A stretch of 64,000 nucleotides of DNA, from the NCBI GenBank assembly GCA_041551965.1, contig JBFELU010000004.1:1-64000 (forward strand), in the 5' to 3' direction. Source of the stretch: JBFELU01 sp041551965. GTDB lineage: Bacteria; Actinomycetota; Acidimicrobiia; Spongiisociales; UBA11373. Of this stretch, positions 24,268-31,316 are shown piece after piece. The notes under the pieces are model-generated. The model saw nothing but the letters and a program-made list of their open reading frames with translations. It was not told the DNA's origin and ran no database searches. Within the stretch, counting starts at the first letter, position 1. The number at the start of each line of letters is the position of its first letter. The position numbers and the translations under genes were made by a program.

Positions 24268-24283
24268 AGGGCCTTTCGGCCCT
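24268..24283 (+). terminator. Hairpin after the TPP enzyme gene
   Basis: AGGGCC (24268-24273), TTTC loop, GGCCCT (24278-24283): a perfect six-bp stem eight bases after the stop. Confidence 0.5.
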
Positions 24284-24303
24284 GGCGTCTCGGAGAGCCC
24301 GGA

Positions 24304-24310
24304 GTAAATC
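24304..24310 (+). promoter_or_regulatory. -10 region of the DtxR-type regulator gene
   Basis: GTAAATC gives a GTAAAT or TAAATC hexamer 7-8 bases before the ATG at 24318, with no ribosome site. Confidence 0.42.
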
Positions 24311-24327
24311 TTCAGGCATGCCTGAAG
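24310..24327 (+). promoter_or_regulatory. Putative DtxR-family operator spanning the start codon
   Basis: CTTCAGGCATGCCTGAAG is a perfect 18-bp palindrome whose centre is the regulator's own ATG (24318-24320). Its core and length fit the dyad operators of DtxR/MntR/IdeR proteins. Overlap with the presumed transcription start would give direct autorepression of the regulator and of the overlapping permease gene. Confidence 0.7.
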
Positions 24328-25013
24328 AAAATACCGCCGATTCTGTAGGTGAACCCAAAACCAGCGAGAGCGAAGAGATGTACCTGCTCACCGTGGTCCG
24401 GGCCGAAGAGGACGGCCACCAGGGGAGCCTCCCGGTCGCCGAGCTCGCCCTCACCCTCGGTGTCTCGGCCGCATCGGCCAACGAGATGGTGCGCAAGCTC
24501 GAGCGACGGGGCCTGGTGACGTACGAGCGCTATCGCGGGGTCGACCTGACCGTCGGCGGCCGCCGCATCGCGGCGCGGGTCCTCCGAGTACGGCGATTGT
24601 GGGCTCGGTTTCTCGCCGATCGGCTCGGCATGGCCCCCGATGAGGCCGATGCCCTCGCCTGCCGGCTCGAGCACGTGACTCCGGACGCAGCGATCGATCG
24701 GCTCGATCGGTTCCTGGATCACCCCTCGGTGGGGCCGATGGGCCGTCCCATTCCCCCCGGTGATGGGGAGCCGGTCGTGCCCATCGAAACGTTGGCGGGG
24801 GCCGCCGTCGGATCCCCCGTCGAGGTGGTATCGATCGAGGGTGACCGGGAGACGGCGGCGTTCCTCGCCGACGCCGGCATCCGGGTCGGGGCGGTGGTCT
24901 CGATCCGGGCCCGGGCCGGGACCACGACGCTGGTCGCGGGCGACATGGCGGTCGCGGTCGGCTCCGAGCTCGCCCGCAGCATCGCCGTGAGGGGGCACGC
25001 TCGTGGGGCGTGA
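24318..25013 (+). CDS. DtxR-family metalloregulator with C-terminal FeoA-like domain
   Basis: 231 residues. After an acidic lead, ESEEMYLLTVVRAEE begins the winged helix; VAELALTLGVSAASANEMVRKLERRGLV is the helix-turn-helix and wing. A dimerisation/metal domain (CRLEHVTPDAAIDRLDRFL) follows, and about residues 150-225 form an SH3/FeoA-like domain (VGSPVEVVSIEGD). It should sense Fe2+ or Mn2+ and repress transport genes. The gene starts inside a palindromic operator and overlaps the next gene by 11 bases, so regulator and transporter are made together. Confidence 0.9.
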   Translation: MPEENTADSVGEPKTSESEEMYLLTVVRAEEDGHQGSLPVAELALTLGVSAASANEMVRKLERRGLVTYERYRGVDLTVGGRRIAARVLRVRRLWARFLADRLGMAPDEADALACRLEHVTPDAAIDRLDRFLDHPSVGPMGRPIPPGDGEPVVPIETLAGAAVGSPVEVVSIEGDRETAAFLADAGIRVGAVVSIRARAGTTTLVAGDMAVAVGSELARSIAVRGHARGA

Positions 25014-26427
25014 CTCCCTCGACGATGGCGCGCCGGCCTCGGCCGAACGTTCTCGGGTCGGTTGGGTCGAGCGGCTCACCACGCATCGCGTCCTTGGCCT
25101 CCCCCTGTTCCTGGCGGCGATGTGGCTCGCCTTCAAACTGACCACCGACGTGTCGGCGCCCTTCGTCGATTGGATCGACGCGGTGGTCGCCGGGCCCCTG
25201 TACCGCAACCTCGTGGCCGTCCTCGAGGCGATCGGTCTCGGGGGGAGCTGGCTCGAGAGCCTGCTGGCAGACGGTCTCTTGCTGGGAGTGGGGGCGGTAC
25301 TCGCCTTCGTGCCGGTGTTGCTGAGCCTGTACCTGGCGCTGGCCGTCCTCGAGCACAGCGGTTATCTGGCCCGAGGTGCGCACATCATGGACGGAGTCAT
25401 GCGGCTCGCCGGGCTCCCGGGTCGGGCCTTCCTGCCGATGATGCTGGGTTTCGGGTGCTCGGTCCCGGCGCTGCTGGCGCTGCGGTCCTTGGATCGGAAG
25501 CGGGATCGGGTCCTCGCCGGGCTGCTCGTGCCGTTCATGAGCTGTGGGGCCCGTCTCCCGGTCTACGTGCTCATGGCGACGGCGTTCTTCGTCGGCCATC
25601 GGACTCTCGCGGTCTTCTCGATGTACTTGCTCGGATTGGGGGTGGCCGTGTTGCTGGGAACGATCGTGGGCCGGACCCTCCTGCGGGGCAACGGCGACGG
25701 CGACACCACACCCGTCTCACCGATGCCGCTCTCGATGCCTTCGTGGGGAGACGTGATGAGCACCGTGCGGACGAGAACGGTCGATTTCCTGCGGGACGCC
25801 GGCACGGTGATCCTCGGCGCCAGCCTCGTCGTGTGGCTCCTGATGGCCATCCCGATCGGGTCCGGTTCGTTCGCCGACGCCGATGTGGAAGACAGCGCCT
25901 TCGCCACGGTGAGCCGGATCGCGGCACCGCCACTCGAGCCGCTCGGCCTCGGCGACTGGCGTCAGTCCGGGGCGCTGCTGACCGGTTTGGTGGCCAAGGA
26001 GGTGGTGGTGGCCACGCTGGCGCAGGGCTACGGGCTCGCCGAAGCGGCGCCGGATGACGAACCCGGTCTCGCCGAGGATGCCGGCGAGATCGTGACCGGG
26101 TTCGCCGTGGCGGTTCGCGACTCCGCCCTCGCTCTTCCCGGCATCGTGGGGATCGACCTCGATGGAGGGGACGGCGGGCAGTCTCCGGCGCTCATCGGAG
26201 CGGTGCGGCGAGGCTTCGAGGAGTCGAGCGGCGGCCGCGGCGCCGCAGCCGCACTGGCCTTCATGGTGTTCGTGCTCCTCTACACCCCTTGTGCCGCTTC
26301 GCTGGCGACCACCCGGCGGGAGCTGGGGACCCGGTGGATGTGGGCGAGCGGCGTCGGGCAGTTGCTGCTCGCTTGGGCCTTTGCGTTCTTCACGTATCGC
26401 ATCGGTGTGCTGGTGGGGTTGGGGTAG
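25003..26427 (+). CDS. FeoB-like ferrous/manganese permease lacking the GTPase domain
   Basis: 474 residues that align with only the membrane part of FeoB: gate motifs MMLGFGCSVPALLALRSL and VPFMSCGARLPVYVL are the two cysteine-containing 'nucleoside recognition/Gate' repeats, and LTGLVAKEVVVATLAQ and LYTPCAASLATTRRELG near the end are the C-terminal FeoB core. A typical FeoB is about 650-750 residues with an N-terminal G-protein; here the GTG start is immediately followed by WVERLTTHRVLGLP, the beginning of the membrane part. No small GTPase gene is nearby. It overlaps the DtxR-type regulator. The likely role is regulated divalent metal transport. Confidence 0.86.
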   Translation: MGRDSLDDGAPASAERSRVGWVERLTTHRVLGLPLFLAAMWLAFKLTTDVSAPFVDWIDAVVAGPLYRNLVAVLEAIGLGGSWLESLLADGLLLGVGAVLAFVPVLLSLYLALAVLEHSGYLARGAHIMDGVMRLAGLPGRAFLPMMLGFGCSVPALLALRSLDRKRDRVLAGLLVPFMSCGARLPVYVLMATAFFVGHRTLAVFSMYLLGLGVAVLLGTIVGRTLLRGNGDGDTTPVSPMPLSMPSWGDVMSTVRTRTVDFLRDAGTVILGASLVVWLLMAIPIGSGSFADADVEDSAFATVSRIAAPPLEPLGLGDWRQSGALLTGLVAKEVVVATLAQGYGLAEAAPDDEPGLAEDAGEIVTGFAVAVRDSALALPGIVGIDLDGGDGGQSPALIGAVRRGFEESSGGRGAAAALAFMVFVLLYTPCAASLATTRRELGTRWMWASGVGQLLLAWAFAFFTYRIGVLVGLG

Positions 26428-26430
26428 GGG

Positions 26431-27135
26431 TCACCCGCCACCCGTCGACCGGTGGGTGGCCTCCGGAGCCAGCCGCACCCGAATCACCTGGATGATCGTG
26501 GCGACGGCGAGAGCCGTCGCCGCGCCGAACAGGGCTCCGGCGATGACGTCGGTGAGCCAATGGACGCGCAGGTAGGTCCGGCTCAGGGCCATGGCGAAGG
26601 CGAAGAGGCCGGCTCGCACCTCCCAGGCCCTCCGGTGCTGTCCGGGCACGATCAGCACGATCACCAGCGCGATGGCCGTGGCGGCGCCGGCCGTAGCGTG
26701 ACCGGAGGGGAACGACGAACCGGTGTTGGCGACGAGGCCCCCCTGGGGGCGAGGCCGGTCGTACCAGGCTTTGAACAGCCCGATCGGGAGCTCGGAGATC
26801 ATCACCGCCCCCAGCCAGGTCGCCAACAGCCACCAGCGGCGCTTGATGGTCAGATAGAGGCTCATCGCGACCCGCAACGGGGCCGTCACGAACACACCCC
26901 CCATGATGTCGAGCCCTTTGGCGATCACCACGACGATGTCGTTTTCCCAACTCGCCATGAGGTCGTTCCACGCATCGTCGAGTGGCTGCCAGAAGGCCCG
27001 GCCGTCGTCGAAGGCCATCGTGATGAGGAGCACGAGCGCCGCCAGGTACATGGTCACCGCACCGGCTACCGCCCAGCGGTGGTTCTGGAAGAGCCAGATG
27101 TGTTGGTGGCCGGGTCGGCCCGGCTGGGTGATCAT
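26431..27135 (-). CDS. PAP2-family membrane phosphatase
   Basis: 234 residues, about six membrane helices. The three-part phosphatidate/undecaprenyl-pyrophosphate phosphatase signature is complete: KAWYDRPRP, PSGHATA and SRTYLRVHWLTD. The enzyme removes phosphate from lipid phosphates on the outer leaflet, most often undecaprenyl pyrophosphate or phosphatidylglycerol phosphate. It converges with the FeoB-like gene three bases away and shares a divergent promoter region with the LPG-synthase-like gene. Confidence 0.88.
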   Translation of the reverse strand: MITQPGRPGHQHIWLFQNHRWAVAGAVTMYLAALVLLITMAFDDGRAFWQPLDDAWNDLMASWENDIVVVIAKGLDIMGGVFVTAPLRVAMSLYLTIKRRWWLLATWLGAVMISELPIGLFKAWYDRPRPQGGLVANTGSSFPSGHATAGAATAIALVIVLIVPGQHRRAWEVRAGLFAFAMALSRTYLRVHWLTDVIAGALFGAATALAVATIIQVIRVRLAPEATHRSTGGG

Positions 27136-27162
27136 GTATCGGCCTTGGGCTGGGTCGGCGTC

Positions 27163-27172
27163 AGCCTAGGAT
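27163..27172. promoter_or_regulatory. Overlapping divergent -10 boxes (PAP2 / LPG-synthase-like)
   Basis: AGCCTAGGAT holds TAGGCT on the minus strand (27168-27163) and TAGGAT on the plus strand (27167-27172), sharing two bases. Each points to one of the flanking genes. Confidence 0.45.
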
Positions 27173-27204
27173 CGTCGGCAGGCGGGACCACCACGGGAGT
27201 CTCG

Positions 27205-28269
27205 ATGCCCGGCGGAGACCAGGACCGTCGCCGTTTCGGTTGGCGAAGCGTCCTCAGGGCGACGATCTCGATTGGGATCGTCGCCGGGATCTTCATCGGT
27301 GTGTTTCCACGGATCGCCAACTACTCCGACGTGTGGGCCACGATCCGCGACTTCACCTGGCTCGAGGTCGTCACGCTGCTGGCGGTCGGCGTCTGGAACG
27401 TCATCACCTATTGGTTCGTGATGGTGGCCGTGCTTCCGGGGCTCACCTACCCGCAGGCGGCCGTGGTGAACCAGGCCTCCACTGCGGTGAGCAACACCCT
27501 CCCGGGGGGCGGGGCGATCGGTGTCGCCGTCTCCTATGCCATGTACACGTCCTGGGGTTTCGGCAAGACCGACTTCGCCGAGGCCACTTTGATCTCGGGG
27601 CTCTGGAACAACTTCGTGAAGCTGGGCCTGCCGGTCGTGGCGCTGGCGCTTCTGGCCCTGACCGGCGAGGTCAACCCGGCGCTGGCCACGGCCGGGGTGA
27701 TCGGGGTGGCCGTTCTGGTCGGAGCGATCGTGTTGTTTGCCCTGATGCTGCGCAGCGGAAACGTTGCCAAGAGGATGGGAGACCTCGCCGCTCGGGTGTG
27801 GAGCTCGGTGCAGGTCCGCTTCGGCAGGAGCGCGGTCTCGGGATGGGGCGATGCCACCCGGAGCTTCTTCACCAAGACCGCCGGTCTGGTGCACGATCGG
27901 TGGCTCCGCATCACGGTGGCGGCGGTGGTGAGCCACCTCTCCCTCTATGTGGTGCTGCTCCTCAGCCTCCGCCACGTCGGCATCGCCGAGGAGGAAGTGA
28001 GTTGGGCCCGGGTCCTGGCTGCCTTTGCGTTCGTCCGACTCATCTCGGCCCTCCCCGTCACACCCGGAGGGGTGGGGGTGGTCGAGCTCGGGTACACGGC
28101 CGCACTCGGGATCGGGCTCGGTGATGCAGCCCAGGCCCAGATCGTGGCAGCGGTGCTGGTGTTCCGCTTCGTCACCTTCGTGTTGCCGATCCCGGCCGGG
28201 GTGGTCTCGTACGTCTTCTGGCGGCGCAACCGCTCCTGGCGCAAGCCCGTCGCCGACCCTGAGAACTAG
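27205..28269 (+). CDS. Lysylphosphatidylglycerol-synthase-type membrane protein (UPF0104)
   Basis: 354 residues, about eight helices. Motifs VVNQASTAVSNTLPGGGAIGV in the first half and ALPVTPGGVGVVELGYTAAL in the second are those of the flippase-like membrane half of MprF, found alone in UPF0104/YbhN proteins. These move or flip lipids and are linked to mannan, glycan or aminoacyl-lipid export. The soluble aminoacyl transferase half of MprF is absent. The ATG at 27205 was preferred because the upstream frame is a mere overlap with the PAP2 gene. The stop overlaps the HAD gene's stop. Confidence 0.85.
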   Translation: MPGGDQDRRRFGWRSVLRATISIGIVAGIFIGVFPRIANYSDVWATIRDFTWLEVVTLLAVGVWNVITYWFVMVAVLPGLTYPQAAVVNQASTAVSNTLPGGGAIGVAVSYAMYTSWGFGKTDFAEATLISGLWNNFVKLGLPVVALALLALTGEVNPALATAGVIGVAVLVGAIVLFALMLRSGNVAKRMGDLAARVWSSVQVRFGRSAVSGWGDATRSFFTKTAGLVHDRWLRITVAAVVSHLSLYVVLLLSLRHVGIAEEEVSWARVLAAFAFVRLISALPVTPGGVGVVELGYTAALGIGLGDAAQAQIVAAVLVFRFVTFVLPIPAGVVSYVFWRRNRSWRKPVADPEN

Positions 28270-29699
28270 TCGGGATCGTGGGGGAGCGAGCCGCGGGCCG
28301 CTCGCAGGAACGCAAAGGGAGTGGCATGCAAGAAGTTCGAGACGCGGGACGTGTACACATCGGCGTACCGCTCGACCTGGCGGGCGAAGAGGCTCTTGTC
28401 GTTGCCGGACCGCATGAGCGGCCCCCAGGCCTCGTTGCGGATCTCTCCGGCCGCCCGGGCCAGGGGAGCGATCTCCTCGTCCAGGGCCGCCAGTTGTGAC
28501 TTCAGGCCTTCGATCTCGGCCTCGGGATCTCCATCCGGGCCGGGCGGGCCGTAGCCGAGGCGGGTTCGCTGTGATGTCAGCCGGAGGGCGGCGAGCCTCT
28601 GCTCCATGGCCTCCTTGTCGGCCATCATCGCCTGCAGCCGGGCCTCCGAGGGCCGGAACGCCTCCAGCGCCTCGACCTCCGTCTCCAGCTCTCGGATCAC
28701 CAGGGCGGTGCGCCACCGCAACATCGCCTTGGAGACGTGGACGTCGGCGAAGAGGTGATCGCCGACATAGAGGATCTGATCGCCGCTGAGCCCGAGGTGC
28801 TCCTCGAGGTCGGCGGCACATCCCCCGAAGTAGACGGCTCCCTTCTCGGGACGGCCGAGATGGGGTTCGAGCAGGGACCGATCCTCGTCGACGATCCGGA
28901 ACAGGGGATTGGCCCCCGAGAAGAATCCCGGCTTGGAGGCGGACACGATGACCATCTCGAAGAGGTCCCTCCACTCCGTTCCCTGTGGGAGGTAGGGATC
29001 GAAGGCGTACTCCATGATCTGGCGGGCGTAGGCCCACTCGGCGTTCGTGATGAGCAGCAACCGCTTCCCCGCGTGGAGTTGATCGAGAAGCGTGAGCGGC
29101 ACATCCGGGTCGCGAACGACGAAGCGGTCGGGGTCGGCGGTGATCTGTGCTTTGAGGTCGCCCTCCATGTGGGCCGCATCGAGGGTGGCTCGGACCCGGT
29201 GGTACAGGTCGGCGTAGCCGCGGACTCCGGGAAGGGAACCCCCGTCGTACAGGTCGACCAACTGGGCGTAGAGGGATGTCTCCGACAGCGAGAACAGGGT
29301 GTTGAGGAACACGAATCGGTCTTCGGCGAGGTCGACGAAGGTGCCGTGGTAGGTGCGGCGCAACGTGTCGAAGTCGAGGAAGGCCGTGCCGTGGGCGGCC
29401 CTGATCACGTAGCCGAATCGGGTCGGCTTCACCAGGTTGCCCTCCTCGAGGTCGATCGTGAGTCCGCGGATCACCCGGTCGGGGTTGAACGCCAACCGGT
29501 CCACCGGCCAGCCCAAATCGGCGAGGCGGCCCTTCGTCTGTTCGAAGGCGTGTCGTTCCCACTCCTCGACCCGATAGTGGACGAGGGTGTAGTCCATGTC
29601 GTAGCCGATGGCGCGTATCGACCTGAGGTTGAGAGTCCGGTTTCCGTAGATCCGCTGCTCGGGTGGTGGCTGCTCGATCGGGGGCCTCCGTTCGGCCAT
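28266..29699 (-). CDS. HAD-IG family 5'-nucleotidase
   Basis: 477 residues. The nucleophile motif is IGYDMDYTLVHY with Asp34 and Asp36; LLLITNAEWAY is HAD motif II, and YVGDHLFADV, late, is motif IV. Spacing and length fit the HAD-IG group related to cytosolic purine 5'-nucleotidase II, which dephosphorylates IMP/GMP. The C-terminal 120 residues are helical and charged. It complements the nucleoside transporter and deaminase elsewhere in this window. A GTG/ATG choice at the start is not critical as MAERRPP is poorly conserved. Confidence 0.85.
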   Translation of the reverse strand: MAERRPPIEQPPPEQRIYGNRTLNLRSIRAIGYDMDYTLVHYRVEEWERHAFEQTKGRLADLGWPVDRLAFNPDRVIRGLTIDLEEGNLVKPTRFGYVIRAAHGTAFLDFDTLRRTYHGTFVDLAEDRFVFLNTLFSLSETSLYAQLVDLYDGGSLPGVRGYADLYHRVRATLDAAHMEGDLKAQITADPDRFVVRDPDVPLTLLDQLHAGKRLLLITNAEWAYARQIMEYAFDPYLPQGTEWRDLFEMVIVSASKPGFFSGANPLFRIVDEDRSLLEPHLGRPEKGAVYFGGCAADLEEHLGLSGDQILYVGDHLFADVHVSKAMLRWRTALVIRELETEVEALEAFRPSEARLQAMMADKEAMEQRLAALRLTSQRTRLGYGPPGPDGDPEAEIEGLKSQLAALDEEIAPLARAAGEIRNEAWGPLMRSGNDKSLFARQVERYADVYTSRVSNFLHATPFAFLRAARGSLPHDPD

Positions 29700-29850
29700 G
29701 GTAGGTGGCGAAGAGCCGTCGCCGAAGGGACAACACGCCCGGGACCCGATCGCGTCACCCGAGCCTCGATACGGTGCCGAGCACCGGGTGCCGTCCGTGC
29801 GGCCCCGGCGGTGCGACTCTCCTCCCGGGTCGTTCCGTGCCGAGTGGGCG

Positions 29851-29875
29851 ACGCCGCAGGCCGAACCTGCGGCGT
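29851..29875 (-). terminator. 10-bp perfect hairpin after the MscS gene
   Basis: ACGCCGCAGG (29851-29860) pairs with 29866-29875 around CCGAA, eight bases past the MscS stop on the minus strand. Confidence 0.7.
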
Positions 29876-29882
29876 TCCCGCG

Positions 29883-30980
29883 TCAGGCCTCGCCCTCGCG
29901 GGGTCCGCCCGACTCGAACTCCTCGTCCTCGTCGCCGGTCCGGGGAGATCCTGAGGCATCCGCGACCTGGTGCATCCACACGGTGCGTTGGGGGAACGGG
30001 ATCTGGATTCCCTCGACATCGAAGGCGGCTTTGAGGCGCTTGCGGATCTCGCGAGCCGTGGCGAATTGCTCACCCGGTTCGACCTTGAGGACGAGGCGGA
30101 TGGCGATCGCGGAGGCTCCGAAGGCCTCGACGCCCCATATCTCCGGCTCCTCGAGCACGGTGGCGTTGTCGAGTTGGTCTTCCCAGACCGAGTCGGCGAC
30201 TTCCTTGATCACCCGGACGGCGTGATTGATGTTCGTGTCGTAGGCCACCTCCACGTCGAGCACGGCTCGGGCCCATTGCTGGGACTTGTTGCCCACCCGG
30301 CGGATCTCTCCGTTGGGGAAGAACCACACGGTGCCGTTGACGTCCCGCAGCCTGGTGGTGCGGAGCCCGACCTCTTCGACGACGCCGGCGGCGTCGCCCA
30401 CGTCGATGATGTCGCCGACGCCGTACTGGTCCTCGATGAGCATGAAGATCCCGCTCAGGAAGTCGCGTACCAGCGATTGAGCACCGAACCCGAGGGCGAC
30501 GCCCACGATCCCGGCGCCGGCGACGAGGGGTCCGAGGCTGATGCCGAACTCCGCCAGCGTGATCATCAGCGCAATCGTGTAGATGACCAGCGAGGCGACG
30601 CTGCGCAGCACCGTGCCCAGCGCCTGCGCTCGCTGCATACCGCGCTCGGCCTGATCGGTCAGGAAGCGCGCCTTGACGGCGGCCCGCTCTCGGAGCACCG
30701 CCAGCCTGCTGTCGGCTTCCTCCTGGCGGCGTTCCTTTGCCTTCTCCTCGCGTTCCCGCACGAGCCGATCGACGAAGCGATTGACGGCCCTGCGGACGAG
30801 GCGATTCACGACGAACGCCAGCAAGAGGATCAGGATGACCTTGACCGGTTTGGCGATGAACCACTCGGTGACCTCGGCGATGTCTTCGTTGCCGGTGAGG
30901 TCGTAGACCCATTCACAAACGAGGCCGGGGGAGTCACCGCAGGCCTCGACGAGGCCCGGGTCCACCTGAAACAGTGTCAT
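29883..30980 (-). CDS. MscS-family mechanosensitive channel
   Basis: 365 residues. An N-terminal extracytoplasmic stretch with two cysteines and a first helix (VKVILILLLAFVVNRLVRR) leads to a charged cytoplasmic linker (EREEKAKERRQEEADSR), then the pore region IVGVALGFGAQSLVRDFLSG, the classic MscS TM3/loop sequence, and a beta domain (GDIIDVGDAAGVVEE). It opens under membrane tension to release solutes. The C-terminus is unusually acidic (TGDEDEEFESGG). The ATG has GGAGG upstream and a TAGGTT -10 at 31003-31008. Confidence 0.9.
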   Translation of the reverse strand: MTLFQVDPGLVEACGDSPGLVCEWVYDLTGNEDIAEVTEWFIAKPVKVILILLLAFVVNRLVRRAVNRFVDRLVREREEKAKERRQEEADSRLAVLRERAAVKARFLTDQAERGMQRAQALGTVLRSVASLVIYTIALMITLAEFGISLGPLVAGAGIVGVALGFGAQSLVRDFLSGIFMLIEDQYGVGDIIDVGDAAGVVEEVGLRTTRLRDVNGTVWFFPNGEIRRVGNKSQQWARAVLDVEVAYDTNINHAVRVIKEVADSVWEDQLDNATVLEEPEIWGVEAFGASAIAIRLVLKVEPGEQFATAREIRKRLKAAFDVEGIQIPFPQRTVWMHQVADASGSPRTGDEDEEFESGGPREGEA

Positions 30981-31051
30981 CGCAGCAACCTCCGTGGTGG
31001 TGAACCTACCGGCTGGACCGGGTCCGGCCCAAAAGAGAGGCGGCGACTTGC

Positions 31052-31069
31052 GCCGGCAGGCTTGCCGGC
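31052..31069 (+). repeat. Inverted repeat in the MscS-protease gap
   Basis: GCCGGCA (31052-31058) and TGCCGGC (31063-31069) form a seven-bp stem with a four-base loop. No gene lies just before it on either strand; possibly the debris of a former gene end. Confidence 0.45.
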
Positions 31070-31095
31070 CGGGAGGTGGCGATGGACGAATGCCG

Positions 31096-31304
31096 GCGGG
31101 CCAACCGTGCCAACCGGGACGATCGGGTCTGTCCTCGGGGCCGGGCTGCACCTCACTGCACTCGAAGAGCATCGGACGCTGGAGTGGCAGGGCCTGCCTC
31201 ACATGGAGGAGGGAGACGGCCTGTGGCGTCCCCCGGACGACCAGGCCGACTCGGCGCCGCTCATGTACACGCTCACGGCGGTCAAGCCGGAGGTCTCGGG
31301 GTAG
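31096..31304 (+). pseudogene. Remnant of a SAM-dependent methyltransferase C-terminus
   Basis: About 69 codons with no start or upstream body read VPTGTIGSVLGAGLHLTAL, then EEHRTLEWQGLPHMEE, then LMYTLTAVKP before a TAG. This is the C-terminal pattern of a common class I methyltransferase ('...ALxxAGLxLxxLxEHxxxxWxxxP...LxYxLxAxKP'). The rest of the gene is missing, since the frame upstream runs antisense through the MscS gene. It looks like a decayed fragment left by deletion. The motif match is good but short. Confidence 0.5.
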
Positions 31305-31307
31305 GGT
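31302..31307 (+). promoter_or_regulatory. -10 box for the secreted protease
   Basis: TAGGGT, nine bases before ATG 31317, overlapping the stop codon of the methyltransferase remnant. Confidence 0.4.
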
Positions 31308-31316
31308 GGCCGCCAC

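Noticed and set aside
29970..31304. A 444-codon plus-strand frame covering the MscS gene
   Set aside because: The first 375 codons are the reverse of MscS; only the last 69 codons, after the MscS start, carry a protein-like pattern and were kept as a methyltransferase remnant.
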